From Homalodisca vitripennis (Eukaryota; Arthropoda; Insecta; Hemiptera; Cicadellidae), in contig NC_060207.1 in assembly GCF_021130785.1 (NCBI RefSeq), forward strand, positions 98,783,001 through 98,847,000: 64,000 nucleotides of DNA, given 5' to 3'. The notes under the pieces are model-generated. The model saw only the letters and a list, made by a program, of their open reading frames with translations. It was not told where the DNA came from and did not search any database. This document shows positions 29,102 to 40,739 of the stretch, in pieces (position 1 is the stretch's first letter; every line of letters starts with the position of its first letter). The translations under genes were made by a program, and so were the position numbers.

Positions 29102-31631
29102 AAATCCGGCGATGCAACAGATCATTAACGAGGAAGTTGATAAGATGTTACAAGATGGAGTTATAGAACCATCGTCGAGCCCGTGGAGTTCTCCGATAGT
29201 GCTCGTGAAGAAACCCAGTGGGAAATATCGTTTCTGCATAGATTTTAGAAAATTAAATGGCGTCAGCGAGAAAGACGCGTACCCGTTGCCCCAAATAAAT
29301 TCGATTTTGGAGAAATTGAGAGAAGCCTCCTTCATCTCTACCATCGATTTGAAACAAGGATATTGGCAGGTACCCCTTTCGCAAGAAAGCAAACCTCTCA
29401 CTGCTTTCACCGTACCTGGCAAGGGCCTGTACCATTTTCGGGTAATGCCGTTTGGATTGCATTCTGCTGGAGCAACGTTCCAACGATTACTAGACCAAAT
29501 TATAGGTCCCGAGCTAGAGCCAAAAGCATTTGCTTATTTAGATGACCTAATTATTGTCAGTAAGACGTTTGAAGAACACTTAACGCTCCTCAAGGATGTC
29601 TTCAATAGGCTACGAGGCGCTGGTCTGAAACCAAATGCAGAGAAATGTCAATTCTGCAAACGAGAATTAAAATATTTAGGCCACGTTGTAAATAAAGACG
29701 GAATTCGTACAGACCCAGAAAAGGTACGAGCCATCCGAGAGTTCCCCACTCCTACTTCAGTTCGCTCTTTGAGAAGCTTCCTAGGACTCGCTTCTTGGTA
29801 TAGAAGATTTGTGGAGAATTTCGCCAAATCAACTAGACCTCTAACCAAACTTTTAAAGAAAAGTGAAAAGTGGGATTGGACGGACGAACAACAGAGTGCG
29901 TTTCTCGAGCTTAAAGATAAGCTTTCCGATACACCAATACTAGCGTGTCCCGATTTTCAACAAACGTTTTGGCTAGAAGTAGATGCTTCGAATGATGGAC
30001 TGGGTGCAGCATTGACTCAGAAAATCGATAAGAGAGAACGCGTTATAGCATTTGCTAGCCGATTGTTGACCGACGGTGAGAAAAAGTTCACCGTTACCGA
30101 AAAAGAATGTTTGGCGTTAGTATGGGCGGTAAAGAAATTTAGGCCATATCTGGAGGGGTACAAATTTATCGCCGTTACCGATCATCAGGCTCTCAAATGG
30201 CTGATGAATATTCAGCAGCCGACGGGACGACTAGCTCGGTGGGTGCTAGAACTTCAGCAGAACGATTTTGAGATTCATTACCGGAAGGGTACACTAAACA
30301 GAGTGGCAGATGCTCTGTCTCGCTACCCCGTAGAAGGTGCAAACAGCGCTCAGTTATGCTCTAGCGCAGAAATTTTGGAAAAGGAATCGGACTTAAAGCG
30401 AGATTGGTACCACAAGATGTTCGCTAGAGTTACCTCCAAGCCCGACACGTGCCGAAATTTAAGGATTGCCGGAGGAAACCTTATGAAGTATAAGCCCCGA
30501 GGAAGGGCGAATAGGTTCGACGACTCTCTAAATTGGAAACTGTGTGTGCCAAAAGACAAGCGAGAAGCTGTGTTGAATGAAAATCACGATCGCGAAACGG
30601 CCGGCCATCTCGGAATAAGAAAAACGGCAAAGCGAGTCCAAGAGAGGTATTATTGGCCGGGATTGCTCACGGATGTAAAGAATTATGTTAGAAGATGTCA
30701 GTCTTGTCAGGCGCACAAGGTTGAACAACGGAAACCAGCAGGAAAGATGTACTTTCGGAGACCAACGGGTCCATGGTATAAGGTCACAGCCGATATAATA
30801 GGACCCTTGCCACGTTCACGAAGAGGTGCGAGGTTTATCCTAGTCGTACAGGATATCTTCACGAAATGGGTAGAACTGTGTTCGTTAAAATCAGTGACCG
30901 CGACGAATGTGGTGAACGCATTTCAAAATTTGGTGCTTTTTCGATACGGCGCACCAGAGGTCACCATCACTGATAATGGATCGCAGTTTACGGCCAAGCT
31001 ATGGCGTAATTTACTGGAGAGTTGGGGAATCGAACATCAACTGACAGCACCCTACACGCCTCAAGAGAATCCGGTGGAGCGGGCGAATCGAGTCCTAAAG
31101 ACGATGATCGCACAGTACGTCAAAGAAGATCAACGGCTTTGGGACATACACTTGAACGAATTCAGGTACGCCATGAACACCGCCGTACATGATTCTACGG
31201 GATTTACTCCAGCTTTATTCAATTTTGGACGGGAATTGCGGTTACCGAATGCAATCCATGGCCCCCTAAAGGTACAGAATGGGCAAAATGACTCCGAGTC
31301 TCATGTGACAGATACGAACCGGAAAAGATTAGAAGCTTTCGCGAAACTGTACAAGCAATGCCATTCGAATTTAGAAAGAGCGAGTCGATCTCAAGCAAAA
31401 TATTACAACCTAAGGCGGAGAGAGGAAAATTTCCGGGTTGGGGAGTTGGTGTGGCTGAAACAACACCATCTCTCGTCGGCGATTGACTCTTTCGCCTCGA
31501 AGCTAGCGGCAAAATACGACGGGCCTTATAAAATTGTAGAAAGGTTCGGATCAAACATCTATAGCCTCTGTGGTCGAAAAAAGAATGTGCTACGAGCTCA
31601 CGTCAAAGACTTAAAAAAGTATGTCGACTAA
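29038..31631 (+). CDS. pol: Pol: reverse transcriptase, RNase H, integrase
   Basis: About 862 residues. RT covers residues ~20-200 with D102 and YLDD (165-168). RNase H covers ~305-425 with D315, E355, D381 and D424. Integrase has an HHCC zinc motif (H516, H523, C553, C556), a DDE core (D585, D645, E680 by count) and a GPY-type motif near the C-terminus (KYDGPYKIVERFG). The RT-RH-IN order is Ty3/Gypsy. There is no ATG at the start (the frame opens at TTG 29043); family knowledge says protease and RT are continuous, so translation is expected to enter from the protease frame, but a +1 change is needed. All catalytic residues are intact. Confidence 0.92.
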
Positions 31632-31920
31632 GGGAACACGTCTATCTGGCTGAATAAGCCGGATGTTGCAGCTCCTACTGGGTAAGTAGTAGGCTGTAAC
31701 TTCGCACGTTATAGATAAGGATGTCTAGTTTAGTTTTGTGATTCCTGCATGTGTTGAACTCTTGCTTTGGGTTGCAGGTTGCACGCTAACTGCACTATCC
31801 CCTGCTATTTGCATTTGTAGTTTTTGTGTGCTTGAGTGGTTACCTTGTGGCTTTGCACGGTAGTCTAGAGCTTGGCTTGTGTGTCTGGGTTTTTGTTCCA
31901 CAGTTTGACAGATAAGGAAG
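31632..31920 (+). other. Spacer between pol and the Ulp1-like gene with splice-acceptor-like site
   Basis: No gene. A pyrimidine-rich run ending GGTTTTTGTTCCACAG places an AG at 31902-31903, 17 nt before the ATG of the next gene. Donor-like sites in the LTR's 3' part (GTGAGG at 26461, GTAAGA at 26473) could supply the 5' exon. This would copy the env-splicing strategy of errantiviruses (inference). Confidence 0.4.
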
Positions 31921-33111
31921 ATGGCACGAGTCGTAAGGAAACAGGTCCGTTTGCTGCCATGCGATTCAGAGCGGCTTTTTCCTGGACAGCTGCTAAACGG
32001 CGAGGTAATTTCGGGGTATCTGCGGCTTCTGGAGAGACGGAATGCTATGGATCATAACCTGCCAAATGTCCTCGCACTGGACTCCTACTTCTTCACGGTG
32101 CTGAAGAGATCCGGCCACGAGCGAGCGCGGGGTCACCATCGCGACCAGGACTTGTGGGATTATGAGAAAATCCTCGTCCCCGTACATGAGGAGTTGGCGG
32201 ACGTCGGCCACTGGTGGCTTCTCGTAGTAGAGCCACGGAAGGAAACCATCAGCGCATACGACTCCCTAAAAGGAAGAAACCACAAGCCGGCGATGGATCT
32301 TCTGCGCGAATACCTGAAGAAGGAGGAGATGAGGGCCAAGACCGAGGCACGGAGTTGGTGCCTCTACGGTGAGCGGAGTTGTCCTTCACAGGACAACCTT
32401 GTGGACTGCGTGGTTTTCCTCTGCGCTATCGCCGGAGCCATCTGCGGGGGACGGGAGGCTAAGGAATTGCGAGTAGATGGCCGAGAGTTCAGGCGGCAGA
32501 TGGCGAAAGAACTTCGGGAGGATTCGGTGACCGAGAACAAGAGCAGCCAGCCGGAATTGTTTCCGGGGGAGGAACCGGACTGGTCTTTCGAAGATCTGGC
32601 CAAAGAGTTAGACCAGCTAACTGACCCAACGAAGTGGTCACTTATACTTCTGGCCGAGGACGAAACACCAGAAGAGATCGGTGTCCTGCAGGAGGAGGTG
32701 GACGCGATAAACCCACCGGAAGGTGCCGCGGGAACGTCCTCGGGACACATGGAGGTTGACAAGTGTATGTCTCCCAAACCCACACTACTAGAGCTGGCCA
32801 GACTGTCACCTATGGACGAGGGTGACGTCCTCTCTTTGTCGCCCGGGTGGAGCATGGGCAGCTCGATTGAAGTGATCCCGGACCCCGAGGAAGAGGAATT
32901 CCTTCGAGTAGCCCCGTCGGTGAAATCCCAGCCAGAGGAGACGGCAACGCAGGAAAGGATGGGCGACCCTCCAGAGCGTCCTCACGGCACCAAACCAAAG
33001 AGGACCCGTGGCAAACGCCGTACCATGAAGGTCCAGATACCGGGGACGAACGAGTGGAAGAGGATAAATGTCCGGAAATTGGGCCTTCCAGTCTTCCCAA
33101 AGAAAAAATAA
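31921..33111 (+). CDS. Ulp1/SENP-like cysteine protease (family C48) in the env position
   Basis: This 396-residue protein has a C48 fold signature in its first ~175 residues: LLNGEVISGYLRLL at the N-terminal side, LDSYFFTVL, KILVPVH, then GHWWLLVV (His97-Trp98), ISAYDSL (Asp114) and SQDNLVDCVVFLCA (Gln157, Cys163). His, Asp, Gln and Cys are all in order. One unusual change is the residue after the catalytic Cys, Val instead of the usual Gly. Such enzymes process or remove SUMO or related modifiers. Residues ~200-340 are acidic and low in complexity; the C-terminus is basic (KRTRGKRRTMKVQ). The region is visibly richer in G and C than pol. No transmembrane segment is seen, so it is not an envelope. 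What it acts on is unknown. Confidence 0.85.
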   Translation: MARVVRKQVRLLPCDSERLFPGQLLNGEVISGYLRLLERRNAMDHNLPNVLALDSYFFTVLKRSGHERARGHHRDQDLWDYEKILVPVHEELADVGHWWLLVVEPRKETISAYDSLKGRNHKPAMDLLREYLKKEEMRAKTEARSWCLYGERSCPSQDNLVDCVVFLCAIAGAICGGREAKELRVDGREFRRQMAKELREDSVTENKSSQPELFPGEEPDWSFEDLAKELDQLTDPTKWSLILLAEDETPEEIGVLQEEVDAINPPEGAAGTSSGHMEVDKCMSPKPTLLELARLSPMDEGDVLSLSPGWSMGSSIEVIPDPEEEEFLRVAPSVKSQPEETATQERMGDPPERPHGTKPKRTRGKRRTMKVQIPGTNEWKRINVRKLGLPVFPKKK

Positions 33112-33325
33112 TGGAAAGAGAGGGCAGTTTAAGAAGAATTTTTATTTTGTTTTCTCCTACGGGGCGTAGGGGAATTTATTAATTCGAGGACGAAGTGTAC
33201 ACTTTTAGTTTACCTTATTTCTTTTATGTTGAATTTTTGTGAAAAGTAAGTTTATTTTGATTTGTTAATCCGACTTCAGAGTCTTTTTTTTTAGTTTTTA
33301 TTTTCTCCACGAAGTAAGTGGGGGG
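33112..33325 (+). other. 3' untranslated stretch and polypurine tract
   Basis: The polypurine tract GAAGTAAGTGGGGGG (33311-33325) directly precedes the 3' LTR and would prime plus-strand synthesis. The rest is non-coding. Confidence 0.75.
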
Positions 33326-36300
33326 TGTAAGGGTTCAATTTTATACCCCGTTTTTTTTTCTTAAATGAGGAAAACGTTTATTTTGACAAGTAGGTGTGTC
33401 GATTTATTTTTTTTCGTCGATAGTCGTCGTCGTCATTCCATTAGAAGGAGTCGATTTGAGGTTAGGGAACCTCTCTACTCGGGGCAGTGCAGTTAGCCGG
33501 AGCTCCGATGTGACCGCTGCAGCGTCTGGCGACGACTGACGAAAACGCGTCTCTGCGCATGACCGGCTGGCGGCCTACTTATACAGCCGATCCGACAAGG
33601 GACAGAGAGTTTTTGCTTGCTAACGTCGTGGAGTGAAGCCAATTCGAGGAGAAGAGTTTTCGCTTGCGGACGTCGGTTTATGAAGTCTGAAGTCGAGTCG
33701 AGGAATACGAGAGCCCTGTACGAGAGAATACGCAGTCGGCATATATCGTCTTTTGGTGAGTCACCCCGAATTGTAATCATTAAGGGAATTTAAAAACAGT
33801 ACGAATATTGAATGTTGAATATAAAAACTAGTGCTGATTCGTTAACCTTGAATTCTACGGAATCTTTGAAAAATTAATAATTCGGTGCGTAGTATAGGTT
33901 ATTTCGTTTAGTGACAGTAGTGTATCTATTAATTATAGATTCCATTACCTTTCACTACCTATCCTAGTTTGCAAACGGGTATTTTGCATCCTATAAGCCG
34001 CGTAGGTTTGTAATCCTATTCCTAAAATTGATAATTCGGTGCGTAGGATAGGTTAAGACCAGCTTATAGGTTATCTCGTTTAGTGACAGTAGAGTATCTA
34101 TCAAATATTGGCTCTATTACCTTTCACTACCTGTCCTAGTTTGCAAACGTGTATTTTGCATCCTATAAGCCGCGTAGGCTTGTTATCCTATTCCTAAAAT
34201 TAGTAATTCGGTGCGTAGGATAGGTTAACAGCAGCTTATAGGTTATCCCGTTTGGTGACAGTAGTGTATCTATCAAATGTAGGTTCTATTACCTTTCACT
34301 ACCTGTCCTAGTTTGCAAACGTGTATTTTGCATCCTATAAGCCGCGTAGGCTTGTTATCCTATTCCTAAAATTGATAATTCGGTGCGTAGGATAGGTTAA
34401 CAGCAGCTTATAGGTTATCCCGTTTGGTGACAGTAGTGTATCTATCAAATGTAGGTTCTATTACCTTTCACTACCTGTCCTAGTTTGTAAACGTGTATTT
34501 TGCATCCTATAAGCCGCGTAGGCTTGTTATCCTATTCCTAAAATTAGTAATTCGGTGCGTAGGATAGGTTAACAGCAGCTTATAGGTTATCCCGTTTGGT
34601 GACAGTAGTGTATCTATCAAATATAGGTTCTATTACCTTTCACTACCTGTCCTAGTTTGCAAACGTGTATTTTGCATCCTATAAGCCGCGTAGGCTTGTT
34701 ATCCTATTCCTAAAATTAATAATTCGGTGCGTAGGATAGGTTAACAGCAGCTTATAGGTTATCTCGTTTGGTGACAGTAGTGTATCTATCAAATATAGGT
34801 TCTATTACCTTTCACTACCTGTCCTAGTTTGCAAACGTGTATTTTGCATCCTATAAGCCGCATAGGCTTGTTATCCTATTCCTAAAATTAATAATTCAGT
34901 GCGTAGGATAGGTTAACAGCAGCTTATAGGTTATTGCGGTTAGCGCCAGTAGCGTATCTATTCATTATAGGTTACACTACCCTTCACTACCTATCCTAGT
35001 TTGCAAACGCGTATTTTGCATCCTATAAGCCGCGTAGGTTTGTGATCCTATTCCTAAAATTGATAATTCGGTGCGTAGGATAGGTTAAGACCAGCTTATA
35101 GGCTATCTCGTCTAGTGACAGTAGAGTATCTATTAAATATAGGTTCTATTACCTTTCACTACCTGTCCTAGTTTGCAAACGCATATTTTGCATCCTATAA
35201 GCTGTATAGGTTTGTTATCCTATTCTTAAAAGTTAATAGTTTGGTGCATAAGATAAGTTAGGAGTATGTACTTGGTCAATCTACTAGATATAGCATATAT
35301 AAACCTTTCTATAGCTCATGATAATATATTTTGCTTACTTTAAGTCGTGTAGGCCTAATAGCCTAAGCTCAAAGTTATTGATCAACGCCAGGATAGGCTG
35401 GGAACTTAATTTAGGCTATCTAGGTAACAGCCTTGTTTACAGATATATTATTCATTGGCTTAATAAACCTCTGAATTCTCAGCCCGGTTTCTAAATAATA
35501 TTTGTTTGGTGCCCTGTAAATCGCATAAGCTTTACTTCCTACTTCGAAGAGTATGTTTCAAAGTGAATGTTGGGTTGTAGGCTATAACAAACTTTTAATG
35601 CTTGTTAATATTAGCATATTTGATACTAAGGGCTTAAAGAGGAAAATAGTACACACGAAATACCTGTATTATTGCTGAACAAGGATACTTGTATTAAATA
35701 ACCTAAATATATTTGCTTGAAGGGATTTAGCTGCTTCACAGGAGAGAGATATAACACAAGACTTCCCTTAGACATTTTGCTTCCAGCTTAACTTATAAAC
35801 TTATACGTTAACGTTAGTCTTGTTAGTATAGAGAAGGAATCTGTTGGTTTAATATATTTAATATTTTATTTTGATACTATAAAGTCAAAACATAACCTCA
35901 GCTTAACACAGCACAACAACACACTGAAGGAAGAAGAAACGAGCAGACGATACTGAGACCGGTTTGAGCCAACGGCTGTGGAATAAAGATCTCGCGGACC
36001 ACCGATATTAAAAATCTGTTTTTCTCACGCACAAATAATTGTCAAATAGTCGTCGTTACAATAGGATTTATTTCTAAACGTCGCATTCTAGAACGGGGCA
36101 TTGACAGCTCTAATCAACATTTATCCACGTAAAATCGCGAAACATAGAACAGAAAACTGTGATGATATCGTTCTATTGAAGAGTGCGAATAACTGAATTC
36201 GCTCTGAACGAGTCTGAGATTTTCTGTTCACTCACGTTTAACCTTGTGTATCATATCGATCTCTACCAGCGTACGGTGAGGGCGCGGGTAAGATAGAAAT

Positions 36301-36398
36301 AGCTATAAGTCGATATCACAACCCTGGAATAGAACCCAGCACGACTGCAACTATCAGGGCAGACGATATAAAAAGCGATTTCACCGAAACACCTCACA
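33326..36398 (+). repeat. 3' LTR
   Basis: 3073 bp, TGTAAGGGTTC to CTCACA. It is the same as the 5' LTR except for about ten point differences or 1-bp indels, three fewer 172-bp units and the absence of the non-LTR insertion. Confidence 0.95.
33868..35260 (+). repeat. 172-bp tandem array in the 3' LTR
   Basis: Landmark positions 33997, 34169, 34341, 34513, 34685, 34857, 35029 and 35201 are spaced exactly 172, giving seven full units plus partial units at each edge. Confidence 0.95.
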
Positions 36399-39084
36399 AG
36401 TTTAACTGGTTATTATTTACAACTTGGGGGTTACATGATATAATTTTAGATGGAATGTACAGTTAAGTTGTTTAAAAATAGTGTATAGGCTTGTAAAACC
36501 GTCTGGTATGGAAAAACTAAAAATGTCTGTTTGTCAGAATAAGAGAAACACAATCACAGTCCATAAATAACATTACTGACAGATGTGGCCGAACTTGTGT
36601 GTGATGAAAAATTCCGTCACCAACTTGTACAGCAACAATTTACAATGCTCTCAACACGCCATGTTACGTAATCATTACAAACAGCTATTGTATGCTATGC
36701 GTTATCTGTTACAGAACGTTTACTGGAATTTTTGTAGACTGTTGACAGAATGTTTTGGGTAAAGTTGATATGTTAATATTTTGTTTAATCAACTTTAATT
36801 TTCTTTGAACGGAAAAAAACTTTGAAATTTGATGATATAAGAACTGAAAAGGATAGAGGAGATATGTAATCAAAATATTGACCCTTTAAAATTCAACCGA
36901 TTTGTTAACGATGCGCATCGTGTTTGTTAGCTAACCAATTAAAACTAGCTAGGGAAATGTTCGTCATAAGAGAATCAGATTGTTAGACTTTATCTCATAA
37001 AACATTTGATCATTTATACAATAACAAATGGTTACCTTATTAAACAATGTTATACAATGTTATTAAAGAAAGAAACAAATCTTCAAGATCTCAACTTAAA
37101 ACCTCTGGGAGTGACAAAATTAGTCTCAGACCATTCACAAGTAGAAAGCTCACGGATGAAATTAGAGTAGAGCTGGAGAACTGTGAACAAAGATTACAAG
37201 ACTCGTTCTTTCATGGAGTACCCAGGAGTACAATACATTTAAAATTGAATTCTTAATCCAGCTTTCATTAAATCACCATTGGATCGTGTAAAGAAAGTTC
37301 TTAATATTAAAACAGATGAAAATCTGATAAAAACTTATACAAACCCAATTAACATGTGCGTTGTTGCCTAACGATGAATGATAAATTTAATAATCTATCT
37401 CGTACTTCTCCTGAGTATAGAACTCGATGCTTCATGCCGTGGAGGTTTCAATATCCATTTCCTTGATTAACTGCCTCCCCGGCGATATCATCCCTAATAT
37501 TTTACATGATTACGTTTTAGTTTTCATTGATCGATTCTGTTAGTGTGTTGAACAAGATTTGTTCATTTTAGTAAAATTATTATTTTAACGTATCACTAAA
37601 GTAATATAAAACTGTAGTTTTTGTAAAAATTAATATTTATAATCAAGGTAATAAGTGATCCATAATATTAAAAAATATGAAAATCCAATAAAAACTGATA
37701 AATATCTAATTAATATGTGCGTTGATGCCTAACAATAAATCATTCATCTAATAATCTATCTTGTCCTTCCCCTGCTCATAATAACTCGATGCTTCGTTCC
37801 TTAGAGGTTAAAATATAAATTTCAGCCATCGCGGCTATATATTTTATATACTTATAGTATTTTACGTGATTTTTGCCTGCTTTAGTTTAATAATTTTTCC
37901 ATTCTGTCGGTGTTTTGATTTTTATATCTAACATTTTTTTTAATTTTAGTGGAAGTATTATTTTAACTCAATCGTACCTTTTGTAAAAGTGAATACTTAT
38001 AATCAAGATAGAATGTTTTATTTTGGTTATTCTTTGTTTGAAACTAACTTTGGTGTAAAAGAATTACTGACAAAATAGAAGTTTGAAAATTTATAAGATG
38101 GCTGATTTTTGGGACATTTACTATTGTTATAATAAATAATAGTTTAACATTTAAATATTTCTGGATATACTAACTAATAATATTAGTTACATTAGTGTGT
38201 AATAAGTAATTTTTGACCTAAAAAAGGCGTTAAGTAGAAGTTTGTTTAAAAATGTTGTGACTTAAGCAAAGGACACGTTTGTTTAACTGTAGTATACTTG
38301 ACACATCTTAAATACGTCCCTTATCAATCACCTTAACTATTTAATTAGATTTGTAAAGCTGAAGAAGTAGAGGATAACAAACTATTATCGGTCTTCGATG
38401 TCTTATATCTGTAAGGAAACTCACAGTTAAATACAAGTATTTCTAGAACGCGACCTCATTTGCACAAGCCACTATGATCTCCTCCAATGTAATATTGGTA
38501 TATCCTAATTAATATTCAATCCATTGGAGGATCTTAGTACAATATTGTATTCCAATTATGATAATTGCATTGGGCTCTCAATATGTATAAGGTTTATTTG
38601 AAGAGAGATTGAATTTAAAATCTTGGAGGATCAAGTTCTATATATTAGAGACATTGGAAAACACTTAGGACGATTTATATTTTTGTATTTTTTCAGTTCA
38701 GGGGGATTTTTTTAAAATCCGAACTGCTATAAATTAATTTAAAAAATAAAAGTAAAATTTTATTTTATAGAAAGTGCAATATTAACTCGCATAGTTCTGC
38801 TAGGAAAAAATAGTTTATTAAAAAAAACGTGTCACAATTTTGTAAAGGCTGATTATTTGATAAATCAAACTGCAGCTATATTCGGTGATACGCTCGTTCG
38901 CTTAGTTTTACAATGAGCTTTATACATACCAAAGGCACTTTGGTACAGGTTGTACAAGAAGTGTGGTACATTAATCGCCGGATGATTAGCACAAAGGACT
39001 TGGCGTGGGTTCAAATCTCGGTTTCAATGTTTAAATTTATTACTTACGAATATTGAAAAAGTCAGTAGGAAGGCCCATCTTAAA

Positions 39085-39415
39085 TAATTGTGAATAGCCA
39101 AGTCGGAATTTGACGGAAGTATTATATAAGTATTACCAGATACAAATGCCAGCCTTTGTTTTGGAAATGTTTATATTTAGTCGTGGTGTTTCTAAACTTC
39201 ACAACTCGATATGTCGTTAATAGTACAAGGGTGACACCACAGACACATAACTGCTCTCCATGCAGACTGCATACTGTATGTATATGTAATGTTGGACGAG
39301 AGCTCAGCGAGCACAATAAGTTTGTTTTTGTTTGTCTGTGCAGCGTTATACCCTAGCCCTCTTCTATTACAAATCTCTCATACCTTATCTCTCATCCCTA
39401 GCGTTTGCATGGGTA
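39085..39415 (+). other. Highly conserved island in segment B (copy 1)
   Basis: About 290 bp match 55885-56175 with only a handful of differences, while the flanking duplicate is much more diverged. It contains TATATAAG at 39123-39130 and a strong acceptor-like site (TTTGTTTTTGTTTGTCTGTGCAG, AG at 39342-39343). No reading frame is preserved between the copies, so regulatory, non-coding exon or gene-conversion origins are all possible. Confidence 0.45.
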
Positions 39416-40739
39416 TCATAAATTTCCCATCCTTGTGTTTAAAGTTACGATAAACGGTGTTGTTTGTAGAAATCAACTCACACATTCAAATATTTTGGAA
39501 AAACTACTTTAAATCTTACTCGAACTTTAATAAAGGTTTACTCATAAATATTGCTTTTACTAAAATAGCTTCGAATAGCTTAAATGCCTTTGATATTTCA
39601 TTGGTGGAATTAATGGATTCTAAAGTTGGATTAATTCCACAACTTTAGATAATAACCCTAATAAATGTAGTGTTTGCGATAATTGTAGGGTGAAAGTTCT
39701 CAGTTAGAGTGTGTAACGAATAAAAACAAATGTCAAAAACAAGATATTCCATTAATTTATGCGGAGAATCTTGCCGTAACATAAACATGGCTCGTTTGAG
39801 CCCTAGAAAGTTACCAGAAGGTAAGACACAGTCCTATGGCAGTATATAGGGTTGCATTGAAGGGTTGAATCTAAATAATTTTAAATGAACATATAAACAT
39901 TTATTTAAAATGCTTCTCGTAAATTGTATAGTAATCTGGGTTTTTATACGAATATATAATATTTACAAATTATAATTTATTTCAAATAACCAGTATTTAC
40001 TGGTGAAAGCGGTAACATGTTACTATTATTTTATAAATTCTTAAGGCGCTAATCACATGTGTGTTTGAGGTTTATAAATTTTACACGATATATTTTTCTA
40101 ATTTATCTTGTCGACACATACTTAAATATAAAAGAGGAAATTAATTGGAAGTATGGAAGTAACTCATAATAAAAGTAGATTTCCCGTTATGAATTAAGGT
40201 ACGATGACATTCATGAAGAAGAGAGTCTACAAACTAAGAATTAATAACGTATTCATATTTTTGGTATTTAAGTTTCTTCTAGAATATATTTTTCAATTTC
40301 GAGCAATTGTCTGGTAAGTATAAGATAACTAACTTCGTTCAGGAGTAAAGGAACTTAATTGCCTTTGTTAACGGGAAAGTTCTTGTATTACTTTGTTCAT
40401 TGTGACTTCATTAATTGATTTATGATAATTGGATTTTACTTTAGGTATCTTTACAAATTGAAAGGTTATACAGTAGGAACATATTGGAAATCATGCATTA
40501 GGATAATGGATTGAAATCCATTATTTCACGTATTTGTGTAAATACACGAATATTTTAACAGTTACAGTTATAATATTCTTGCGTAATGAATTTGAGTGGT
40601 TTAGAGTTGTTGAACACTTATTGTTAGAGAAGCTTAAAATTAAACTTTCGACTACATCTTTTTAATCATTCCAACTTATAATGATAATTTAATTAAATAT
40701 TTGAAATGTTTAATGTTGAGGTTAACTAGAGCTTGACTT

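Larger units (their letters stand above)
18104..36398 (+). mobile_element. Ty3/Gypsy LTR retrotransposon with Ulp1-like protease gene, interrupted by a non-LTR element
   Basis: The LTRs begin TGTAAGGGTTC and end CTCACA. A 4-bp target duplication AGTT, a tRNA-Lys-type primer-binding site and a G-rich polypurine tract are present. Gene order is SAP-domain ORF, gag, protease, RT-RNase H-integrase, Ulp1-like protease. Domain order RT-RH-IN and the YLDD motif identify Ty3/Gypsy. Outside the tandem array the two LTRs differ at only about ten places over roughly 1.9 kb by eye, so the insertion is young. The 5' LTR is split by the non-LTR element at 19290-24177. Confidence 0.93.

Noticed and set aside
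31921..33111. Envelope glycoprotein as identity of the third Gypsy gene
   Set aside because: No signal peptide, no transmembrane segment, no furin-fusion peptide arrangement; the C48 protease motifs explain it instead.
38967..39029. tRNA-like A-box (TTAGCACAAAGG) and B-box (GGTTCAAATCT) near 38.99 kb, also at 55.74-55.79 kb
   Set aside because: The spacing between the boxes is too short, no acceptor stem or anticodon arm can be drawn, and the second copy has lost the A-box match. At most a SINE relic.
39156..39356. Signal-peptide-like frame (hydrophobic start) in the conserved island
   Set aside because: It begins at TTG without an ATG, and the same frame in the other copy hits stops after GTATGTATG. 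Not preserved.
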